This document shows positions 16,641 through 24,492 of a stretch of DNA of 64,000 nucleotides, piece after piece. A program made the translations under genes and the position numbers. This DNA is from Verrucomicrobiales bacterium (lineage in GTDB: Bacteria > Verrucomicrobiota > Verrucomicrobiia > Methylacidiphilales > JAAUTS01). The first letter of the stretch is position 1. Each line of letters opens with the position of its first letter. The stretch spans positions 372,001-436,000 of the forward strand of contig JAIRPN010000013.1 of NCBI GenBank assembly GCA_031256975.1, written 5' to 3'. Under the pieces are notes generated by a model. The model did not search any database and was not told the origin of the DNA. It worked only from the letters and a program-made list of their open reading frames with translations.

Positions 16641-17882
16641 TCATTTGGTGTTACGGCGTTCTTTGAATGATTTCTTTCGGAGACTCAAATGATATTGATG
16701 GGATTCAGTATCGTCCTGTTCCTTGTCAATTTGCGAGAGTGAATAGCTCCTGCCGCGACGAAATGAACCGAATAGTTGAGCGAATTCTCCTTGAAACCAT
16801 TGAAGAGTGGTTTGGTCGCTATGATTTTTTGATTCTATGCTGAAATTTGGATCAAAAGGTAATCGGCCATATTCATCCATTGCCCCACTTCTCCCATCCG
16901 TATACCCCCATAATAGCTCACCTCCTGTATGAATTGGGCGTGGGTCGGGCATGAACAAATAACCATGCCCAAAGGTATTCCAATCTGACTTAGACACATA
17001 TTTTTCTGGGTAAAGCCATTCTTCTTTCCCCGCAGCGATATAACGATAGGCTCTACTTTTGATAACAAAATTAATCTGCCGCACCTCTTCCTCTTTAAGA
17101 TGACGTAGAATTTGTATATCCAGTAGTCGGAATATTGTGTGTCGAAATGGTTGAGAGTTGGGTCTTTCCTTTAGCGCCGATTGATAAGGATTACGAACCC
17201 ATGAAAGATTTGTAAGTATCAGAATTTTATTTATCGATAAGGGGAAAATAGTGTGGCTACCCTGAAGCCAGATTTCCGGATCATTTGATCCCCGGCACCA
17301 CTGCGAGCGGGGACCGCATTCACGATTATATATGGTCACCGGATGATCAGAGATGATGAACTTTGTATCAGATAAAGAGGCGTCGGCAATGAGCCAGACG
17401 CATTCCGTCCAAATCGCACAGTGTAATTCGCGTAAATTTACCATCGCTTGTAGAATACGGTTTTTATCGGTACTGCCGATTTGGTCGCTTAAAAAGGCTA
17501 GCCCTTTCGGAGTTCGAAGTTTTTGAGTACTCATGTAACGGAGAAAGTCCGTTAATGATGTGCCTGAGATAGTGGGGGGATGAGAAAAATTCTCTAACTG
17601 TTTGGTAGCGGAAGATCCTTTGCTATCAATTTCTCCGAAAAAATATTTCTCGATATCCGTTGTTTCAATTCCCGAGATCGTTGTCGTATATAAATCCTCT
17701 TGAGCAAAACACATATTGCTGCCCAGTTTCTTCATTACTTTCTTGGAGTGCGTGATGCCACGAGGATCGGAAAATATTTCTGGCTTTAAGCTGAGGTAAA
17801 AAAAATCATGTGTGCCTGGTAGCATGAATTTCTTTTGATACCATTTCGGTACGTAATGGTGATTTCGGTATTCGATGGACAT
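16641..17882 (-). CDS. DUF4238 domain protein
   Basis: 413 residues from the ATG at 17882 (MSIEYRNHHYVPKWYQKKFM); a GTG at 17912 would add ten residues. The N-terminal HHYVPKWYQKKF is the hallmark of DUF4238, as are the downstream patterns QEDLYTTT-like, GIETTDIEKYFFGEIDSKGS and FIISDHPVTIYN. It has no signal peptide or membrane segment. DUF4238 genes are frequent in defence islands but no biochemical role is established. It is divergent from the large STAND gene across a 280-bp gap (17883-18162), so the two may share regulation. Its C-terminal 80 residues are low-complexity and basic (LSLRKKSFKERRNTK). Confidence 0.75.
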   Translation of the reverse strand: MSIEYRNHHYVPKWYQKKFMLPGTHDFFYLSLKPEIFSDPRGITHSKKVMKKLGSNMCFAQEDLYTTTISGIETTDIEKYFFGEIDSKGSSATKQLENFSHPPTISGTSLTDFLRYMSTQKLRTPKGLAFLSDQIGSTDKNRILQAMVNLRELHCAIWTECVWLIADASLSDTKFIISDHPVTIYNRECGPRSQWCRGSNDPEIWLQGSHTIFPLSINKILILTNLSWVRNPYQSALKERPNSQPFRHTIFRLLDIQILRHLKEEEVRQINFVIKSRAYRYIAAGKEEWLYPEKYVSKSDWNTFGHGYLFMPDPRPIHTGGELLWGYTDGRSGAMDEYGRLPFDPNFSIESKNHSDQTTLQWFQGEFAQLFGSFRRGRSYSLSQIDKEQDDTESHQYHLSLRKKSFKERRNTK

Positions 17883-18162
17883 ACGAAGGTTTATTACAAA
17901 CCAATATGTCACGAAATGCCAAAAATATCACCTCATTCGCATGCAATTTGTTGATATTACGTTCCCTGCATACTTCGATAATTGGGCCACTTTGGTTTGT
18001 CCCCTTTAATATCGGATACTCTTTTCCGTCTGATTCCTTTTCTTTCAAACTAACTCTCAACATGGAGCGAAATTCTAAGTCACGTCAAAGGAATTATGCT
18101 GGACTCATTAACTCCTTCGCTCTCTATTATGCATGTAGAAATCCAATTAATTCATTGTATTT

Positions 18163-21100
18163 ATGCAAATTAACAGCTGGGAAGAATTAACGGCGGCCAT
18201 TGGTAGTTTAAGTGCTACCAAAGGAGAGCGAAGTTTTGAATGTTTTGTGGCGGCCTTGTTCAAAGCAGAAACAAAGCATCATTATTATGTTGCACGATCC
18301 GGGGATCAACCTGCTGGGGATGCCTATAGCCCAACACACCATGTTGCAATACAAGCAAAACGTTATCTAAAAGATTCTCCAAACGCGAATATTATTGAGG
18401 GAGATATGGATAATGTTATTCGAGAGGTTCCTTATGTAGATGTCTATGTAGTAGCGACTATAAAATCTTCCAATCAATTGGAAGTACGTTTGGCAAAAAA
18501 AAGCGATGAACTGGGTGTCGATATTATCATTATATCTTTAAGTAAAAAAATTACCGATTTTGCTGCACTATGTGTAAATCATTTACAAATCCTGAATGAT
18601 TTTTTCCCTGAATTGGATCGGTCTTCTTGTAATTGGCTGCAGGAACAGAAAACTTCCAGTGAAGTGTCAGATACATTGATAGGTGTGAAGGATAAATTGG
18701 CGGGAATTAATTCAAGGGAAAAAATCCGTGTAGATACTGCTTATTGGTTAGATCAAAATGTTATCTTACAAAAAGAATCCAAGATAAAATCAATCAATAC
18801 GGTTGATATTAACGAATGCGTTCCTCGAAAAAAGTATTTAAAATATTTAAACGATTGGTGGGATAATCCAGAAACAGGCGGAATGGTTCTCATTGAGGGC
18901 GAAGAAGGAATCGGAAAAACATGGATAGCTGGAGAATTTACTAATTGCATTTGCCAAAACGATATAATTTTTTGGTTAGATAGTTTTTCTTGGGCAAAGG
19001 CAGAAAAAATTACTGATCTTATTGAAATTGGGCTACAAAAAATATTCCCGACCGATAGTGAAAAAATTGAACGTATTAAACGTAAAACACTCTTTCGATG
19101 GACGACTCCTATATTAATAGTCTTAGATGGTGTAAATGAACTTGGTGCATGGGAAGCTGCCGATAGGCTCAAGAGAGAGTATTTAAATCGACAACAGTAT
19201 TATTCTAAAAAAATCAGGATTATTTTTACCTCACGCCCATTAGAACATAGGCTCAACTTGGGGGAATATTTTTGGGAAGGAATTGAAAAAATTTCAGTCA
19301 AAAAATTCGATTCGGAGGAATTCTTAGCAGCAGTTAAAAAGTTCTTGCCGAAATTATCTATAGAGGAAATTACTCCTGATGTGCGTAAGTTGGTTGCTAT
19401 TCCGAGGTATTTTAAAATTTGGAGTGGATTTGCGCAGGATAAATCTTTACGACCACATATTAACAAAGAAATGTTGTTATGGCAGGATTTACGAAACAAA
19501 TTAATAAAGCGTGATCCTATATTACAAGATATTCAGAGTCGGCTTAGCGGAACTGCGGAACAAATCTTGGTAGAATTAGCCCAAAAGGCAGGGTGGCCTA
19601 ATGTATCAGAATGCGCAATTGAAACACGTGAGTTATTAAAATATTTTCCTAAATTTAATGAGGTGCGTGCAGATTTTCAGGATCAACGTATTATCAAAAG
19701 GAGTGATTTTACTGCAACTATTTTAAATAATGATCACTTGGTTTTGGGCTGGGCATTATTACTTAGAAAAACGGCTAATGACGATAAATTCAATGGAAAA
19801 TCTACGGATGAAATTTGTGACGAATTACATCGATTATTAGAACCCGGGGCGTCTGTTGACGAAAAAGCTAAAGCAATTCATATAGCTTTACTTATAGATT
19901 TTTTAGATGCTTCTTCTAGTTCAAAAGAGGGAAAGGCCGCTCTTTTACAGCTTTGGTGTACACATCATAATGCAAACTTGACGCAAGACGCGCTTAAATT
20001 TTTTGCGACGAAAGATCCAATTATTTATTCATCGGTTGTTGAAGAATTTTTTGTAAAATATTTATCCGGTAACTTTGAGAGTACATTGATAATCCCGCTG
20101 GCTTGTATTTGGCGGGAACGGCAGGGTAATTCTATAGAATTAAAAAATATCTTGGGTAAATGGTTGCGGTTGATTTTTCCTGGAGATATTAATGGTAGTA
20201 AAGAGTTCAACAAAATTCCTCCTATTCGTTTTACTAAAGCAAAGAGTCGAGAACAGCTTCGGTTGTCATACGCGGCCATTAGTATCATTTCGTTTTATCC
20301 AACCCAAGAAATGCTACCTGAATTGGCGGATTGCGTTCAGTCTCTAGATTACTGCTACGAGGATTGGGGGAGTGGTAAAAAAATTAGGATGCCGATCAAA
20401 AGCCCTATGGATGCTATTGGCGTTTTATTGCGTTGGCATTACGATGAACAAGATTTAAGATTTTTGGCAAGTTTATCTAATGGGCCGAAGGTTGAAAGCG
20501 ATAAACGAAAATCTATTTACTGGATGGCTAGACAGATGTCTTTCTACAAGCTTCCAGATAACTTGACGATAGAAGATCATAATATTCAACGAACAGAGTT
20601 TTCTAAGACAAGAGCCTTTAATGAATTACGTAACTGGATATTAAGTTTAGGTAAAAAAACTCCTAATTGGTTAGGAATAGGAATATTCCGTCGCCTTGCC
20701 GTTCGTCGTGACCTGCCATTCCTTGTAACTGATGAAATAGAGCTTCTTACGCAAGAAATAAACAAAGTAATAGATCATATTCCTGAGAATCAAGGATTCT
20801 TTGGAACACATCAATATGAATGCTTACGTGATTTGTTGCCATGGTTGGCCCGATACGATGTTAAATCTTTTAATCAAACTGTTAAAAGATTATGGGAAAT
20901 CGCAATAACAAATAAAGAGCACTTTTCTCTTTTACTTGATTTGGATGAATTATTGCCTGCGGATGATGAAGGGGTGGATTTGATCAAATTGATTAATGAT
21001 AAATGGAAAGTGCTTATAGAACAGAACCATGCGGATTGTGGATTTATTCCTGTTGTAATCCTTTTTTTATTTCATGCGTCTAATGAGAATCTTTTACATT

Positions 21101-22821
21101 TTTTAAAACAAGTTAAAGATTACGGATTTGGTGCAAGTAATACGCCTATAATTTTTTATTATCCATTACCCACGGCTTTTCAGGGGATTCCTAGAAAAGA
21201 ATTATGTGCTGCTGCTAAAGAGGAGATAGATATTTATTTTGAGCGAATTCGCCTGACTCAAGATCAAATCACGAATGTAGAAGCGTTAAGATATTGGCTG
21301 TATATATATAGTTACACGATAGTTAATCCTTCTAGAAAATCTGCGGAATGGGCATTGCAGGCTTTGGATTTGCTGACGTTTGATGAAGATATGAAATTTC
21401 CTATATTTCATATACTATCTCGTTGCTCAGATAAGGAGTTGTTGATGAAAGCTTTTACACATCCTTCTTTGAAAGATTATCAATATGGTTTTAATGCATG
21501 GCGTTGGGGACAAGCTTTTTCGCTAGATAATTGGCCCGCATTTAAATTCAATGATCTGATACAAATTACATCACTAACTGTATCAGGATATTTACTCCAT
21601 CGATCTGGAAATGATCAAGAACTGCGACATTGGGGAAATTATTTAGCGCAGCAGGCACTTAAATCGTTGGAGTTTGATGAGCCTCCAGTAAAAACACGGA
21701 TAAATATACAGATAACACCCGATGGGTTACTTGATGGATTTGGATTTGATACGCCCAATTCTGGGAAAGAGAGTTGGCATAGTGTTGCAAGTGCGGCGTG
21801 GGGAGTTGATAGATATGCACATACATCAGGACCAACCCAAGAAGAACTTGATAAGATTGCTGAGAGTTTTCACGATGATATGGATAAAATATCAAAATCT
21901 CAAAAAAGAGATTTTGTGGAATTTAATGCTGCGGGTCCATTGGCGCATTGGAGTAAATTAGAGCCTAATTTATTTGTTGAATTTGCTGAAGAATATCTAA
22001 ATAAGTTTCAGAGAAAATCCATTCAAGCTCATTTTGAGTTAGGTGCTTTCGCTACAGCAATATGGGTAAATTTACTAAATTTAAATCCCGAATTAGCGTT
22101 AGCATTTCATGATATAGCGAGTTCGCAAAAAACAATGCAAGTAACAACGTTAAGCGGTTGTTTACGGTGGGAGGTGGAATCCATATGGAGTTCTCAGCTT
22201 AATAACAATGAAAAAATTAAAATATATCGTGAGCAACTAATTTGTGAGGCAAGAAATGATCAGGAATTATTTGAACAAGTCATGGCGGCCCGTTATCAAG
22301 AAAATGTTAATATCTTAACTGAATTTGCTTATGATATGGTTAGTCAAAGACAAATTAAAAGGCGTGCTCTAGGGGTTACTCTTTTAGCTTTTTTAGGACG
22401 ACAGGATTCAATAAAAATACTTGAGAATTTGATCGAAGTGGATCCTAGTGATTGGATTAATAAACATGCCCAATGGGCGTGGGAGGTTTGTTCAACGGAA
22501 GATGCTTGCTGCCAACGTTACATGGAAATTCTTAGTGCGAATAATCTGGAAGAAGTTTTGGCGGGATTGGCAGAAATTCGGGATGCAATGTCTTCAATGG
22601 CATTTGTTTGGAGGCAACAACTAGATAGGAAGATGTCGCTGGAAAAAGTTGATCCACGAATTAGAACCTACATACAGCTTTTTTGGTATAATTGGGGAAA
22701 TAGTAGTACGAAAAAACAAAATATAGAGATTTGCGGTAGAAAACTGAAAGAGTATTGCCGAGGAGAACGCCTCAAAGATGGAGTTACATCACGTATGGCA
22801 CCTTGGTGGATGATTAATTAA
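18163..22821 (+). CDS. Mrr-like nuclease-STAND NTPase-helical repeat protein, Avs-like antiviral candidate
   Basis: 1552 residues in three parts. Residues about 20-100 form a restriction-endonuclease fold: FECFVAALF (Glu26), GDQPAGDAYS (Asp53) and AIQAKRY (Gln64, Lys66), the D-QxK active site of Mrr-type enzymes. Residues about 225-480 are a STAND NTPase: Walker A as LIEGEEGIGKTWIAGEF with Lys252, Walker B/hhhhDxxxE as LIVLDGVNELG with Asp322 and Glu326, and IIFTSRP. The remaining ~1000 residues are helical, repeat-like and poorly conserved, suited to sense a ligand. This order is that of antiviral STAND proteins, which degrade DNA after binding a phage protein. The gene is much more AT-rich than its neighbours, a sign of transfer. 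The phage trigger cannot be inferred. Confidence 0.7.
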   Translation: MQINSWEELTAAIGSLSATKGERSFECFVAALFKAETKHHYYVARSGDQPAGDAYSPTHHVAIQAKRYLKDSPNANIIEGDMDNVIREVPYVDVYVVATIKSSNQLEVRLAKKSDELGVDIIIISLSKKITDFAALCVNHLQILNDFFPELDRSSCNWLQEQKTSSEVSDTLIGVKDKLAGINSREKIRVDTAYWLDQNVILQKESKIKSINTVDINECVPRKKYLKYLNDWWDNPETGGMVLIEGEEGIGKTWIAGEFTNCICQNDIIFWLDSFSWAKAEKITDLIEIGLQKIFPTDSEKIERIKRKTLFRWTTPILIVLDGVNELGAWEAADRLKREYLNRQQYYSKKIRIIFTSRPLEHRLNLGEYFWEGIEKISVKKFDSEEFLAAVKKFLPKLSIEEITPDVRKLVAIPRYFKIWSGFAQDKSLRPHINKEMLLWQDLRNKLIKRDPILQDIQSRLSGTAEQILVELAQKAGWPNVSECAIETRELLKYFPKFNEVRADFQDQRIIKRSDFTATILNNDHLVLGWALLLRKTANDDKFNGKSTDEICDELHRLLEPGASVDEKAKAIHIALLIDFLDASSSSKEGKAALLQLWCTHHNANLTQDALKFFATKDPIIYSSVVEEFFVKYLSGNFESTLIIPLACIWRERQGNSIELKNILGKWLRLIFPGDINGSKEFNKIPPIRFTKAKSREQLRLSYAAISIISFYPTQEMLPELADCVQSLDYCYEDWGSGKKIRMPIKSPMDAIGVLLRWHYDEQDLRFLASLSNGPKVESDKRKSIYWMARQMSFYKLPDNLTIEDHNIQRTEFSKTRAFNELRNWILSLGKKTPNWLGIGIFRRLAVRRDLPFLVTDEIELLTQEINKVIDHIPENQGFFGTHQYECLRDLLPWLARYDVKSFNQTVKRLWEIAITNKEHFSLLLDLDELLPADDEGVDLIKLINDKWKVLIEQNHADCGFIPVVILFLFHASNENLLHFLKQVKDYGFGASNTPIIFYYPLPTAFQGIPRKELCAAAKEEIDIYFERIRLTQDQITNVEALRYWLYIYSYTIVNPSRKSAEWALQALDLLTFDEDMKFPIFHILSRCSDKELLMKAFTHPSLKDYQYGFNAWRWGQAFSLDNWPAFKFNDLIQITSLTVSGYLLHRSGNDQELRHWGNYLAQQALKSLEFDEPPVKTRINIQITPDGLLDGFGFDTPNSGKESWHSVASAAWGVDRYAHTSGPTQEELDKIAESFHDDMDKISKSQKRDFVEFNAAGPLAHWSKLEPNLFVEFAEEYLNKFQRKSIQAHFELGAFATAIWVNLLNLNPELALAFHDIASSQKTMQVTTLSGCLRWEVESIWSSQLNNNEKIKIYREQLICEARNDQELFEQVMAARYQENVNILTEFAYDMVSQRQIKRRALGVTLLAFLGRQDSIKILENLIEVDPSDWINKHAQWAWEVCSTEDACCQRYMEILSANNLEEVLAGLAEIRDAMSSMAFVWRQQLDRKMSLEKVDPRIRTYIQLFWYNWGNSSTKKQNIEICGRKLKEYCRGERLKDGVTSRMAPWWMIN

Positions 22822-22959
22822 GTATAATTGGAAGTTCTTACCAGTCATCGAATTTGTTTATTAAACCATTATTGATGCTCTTATAATGGAATAAACCCAA
22901 TGAGCGTCAAAGGGTTATATTTTATTTGGTTTAATTGAGGAGTTATAGATGGAGAGGGC

Positions 22960-24189
22960 CTATTTTAACGAGGGTAATTTGTCGATTGCGGCCTGTAGGA
23001 TTCCCATTTCCATGTGCGTATAACGTTGGTGAACATCCTTGGAAGTATGGCCAGTGAGTTTCATGCGGATTTCGTCGCTGATGCCCTGGTTGGCAAGGAA
23101 TGATGTGAATGAATGGCGTAAGCTGTGAAAGGTACGTGCTGAGAATTTGCGGCCAGACTTACGTTGGCTGTCCATGCTGTCGAGTCCGGCTTTTTTGATA
23201 ATCTTCCCGAATTCCAGTGAGAGTCCAGAGCGTCCTGCAATACGTCTGGAGGCTAAGCGTGGGCAAATCAATTTGCTTGGTGTGTCGTCAGCTAGCTTGA
23301 ATAAGTGATTCTCTAATTCATCGTGCATCGGGACGGTTAACGTGTTGTGCGTCTTGGCTTGTGTATAGGTGATGGTCTTGATATTAAAATCAACAGCTTC
23401 CCAAGGTAAGGTGACGGCATCTCCTATACGCATTCCCACGTAGTAACCGAGTAAGACAATGGTTGTCCATTCCTTATCCCAAGGAGATTTTTTGTCGATA
23501 ATTTCACTAATGAGCAAAGCCACTTCCTGTGTAGTGAATGGGGCTCGTTCCTTTTCTCCTCCTTCCGGTAGTTCAACAGCATCGGCGGGGTTGGTTAGAA
23601 CAATACCTTGCTTGCGGGCGGCATTAAACACAGAGCGGATGATTTTCACATCCAGTTTGACCGTGGTAGGGGAAAGATTATCTTTGAGCCGCCTATCTCG
23701 AAAGTTCTCTACGTCGCGGGCGGAGACAACGGAAAGAGGCATTTTGGCGCGTTTACCTAGGCTTGAGAGAAAGAGCTTAATCACGGTCGCATAACGTTCA
23801 GAAGTTCTCCCTCGCTTGGACAATGTCTTACCAGTGAGCCAAGATTTTAAATAAGCCTCTACAGTCTCACCTTTAATAGGATCAAGTTCGCTTTTTTCCA
23901 AAATGGTATTGATGAATTCTCGTCCCTCGGCTTCCGAAAGTTTGCCGCTAATAGCTTTGATTGTCAGAGTTCTGGCTGCCTCAATCATCTCTCCAGCCGC
24001 ATCAACGGTTACTGCTCGATTCTCAACGCCAACAACTTTCTTTGCCAGAGACTCCATCTTGAGGCAAATTTCCATTGCCTGAGATTTATCGCTGGTTCCT
24101 GTTGTTCTGAGTAATCTTCTTCCGCTGAGAGGATCGGTATAGGCGCAACTCCAATTGTCGCTACCATCACGTTTATGCAAGCTTGCCAT
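22960..24189 (-). CDS. Tyrosine-recombinase integrase
   Basis: 409 residues. All catalytic residues of the XerC/D-type fold are present: Arg254 in GMRIGDAV, His355 and Arg358 in FHSLRHSF, His381 in LTGHTS, and the nucleophile Tyr390 in HQRYTHME. The first ~180 residues are the arm-binding and core-binding parts (WSCAYTDPLSGRRLLRTTGT near the N-terminus, SLGKRAKMPLSVVSARDVEN in the middle). Length and arrangement match genomic-island integrases. Its start lies 100 bp from a tRNA/tmRNA 3'-end fragment (24289-24319) and next to two repeated ACTGGTAAC boxes, so the element integrated at that RNA gene. It converges on the STAND gene. Confidence 0.9.
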   Translation of the reverse strand: MASLHKRDGSDNWSCAYTDPLSGRRLLRTTGTSDKSQAMEICLKMESLAKKVVGVENRAVTVDAAGEMIEAARTLTIKAISGKLSEAEGREFINTILEKSELDPIKGETVEAYLKSWLTGKTLSKRGRTSERYATVIKLFLSSLGKRAKMPLSVVSARDVENFRDRRLKDNLSPTTVKLDVKIIRSVFNAARKQGIVLTNPADAVELPEGGEKERAPFTTQEVALLISEIIDKKSPWDKEWTTIVLLGYYVGMRIGDAVTLPWEAVDFNIKTITYTQAKTHNTLTVPMHDELENHLFKLADDTPSKLICPRLASRRIAGRSGLSLEFGKIIKKAGLDSMDSQRKSGRKFSARTFHSLRHSFTSFLANQGISDEIRMKLTGHTSKDVHQRYTHMEMGILQAAIDKLPSLK

Positions 24190-24197
24190 CAGTCAAT

Positions 24198-24218
24198 ACT
24201 GGTAACAAAACTGGTAAC
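24198..24218. promoter_or_regulatory. Two direct ACTGGTAAC boxes upstream of integrase
   Basis: The 9-mer ACTGGTAAC occurs at 24198-24206 and again at 24210-24218, 12 bp apart, between the integrase start and the attachment site. Such direct repeats fit integrase arm-binding or regulator-binding sites. Helical spacing is close to one turn. Confidence 0.4.
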
Positions 24219-24288
24219 GTCAACGACGTTTTGTGATATTTTCTAACGTTGATTATCAATGATTTATGAATTTAACAGGTTCGGAAAC

Positions 24289-24319
24289 GAATCACCGGTT
24301 CGATTCCGGTCTCCGCCTC
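24289..24319 (+). other. tRNA/tmRNA 3'-end fragment, probable attachment site
   Basis: The 31 bases contain a complete T-arm (stem ACCGG with CCGGT around TTCGATT) followed by the acceptor-strand CTCCGCC. No matching 5' acceptor GGCGGAG or anticodon arm lies upstream, so this is only the RNA gene's 3' end. It sits beside the integrase, as a crossover site should. A 29/31 identical copy in the same orientation is at 43489-43519. Confidence 0.65.
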
Positions 24320-24379
24320 TCTTCCAATCCTTTCCTCATCAATACAGGGCAATTAATGCTTTTTAATTAGTAATAAAAC

Positions 24380-24406
24380 AGTTCAAAACTGTTAACATTT
24401 TGAACT
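24380..24406. other. 9-bp inverted repeat with palindromic spacer
   Basis: AGTTCAAAA (24380-24388) and TTTTGAACT (24398-24406) are perfect inverted arms around CTGTTAACA, which itself contains TGTTAACA. It may be a regulator site or a terminator-like hairpin. The surrounding gap (24190-24492) otherwise holds only the attachment-site features and no gene. Confidence 0.5.
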
Positions 24407-24492
24407 ATAGTCAGTGATGTTTTAGGTGTTTTGAGAAGGGGCTGTCCTAAATAATTTCCTTATCCAGGGCATCCACTAATTCTAAAATGGCG

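Noticed and set aside
24420-24455. GGGCTGTCCTAAATAA string as a possible insertion-sequence end
   Set aside because: No partner inverted end, target duplication or transposase nearby.
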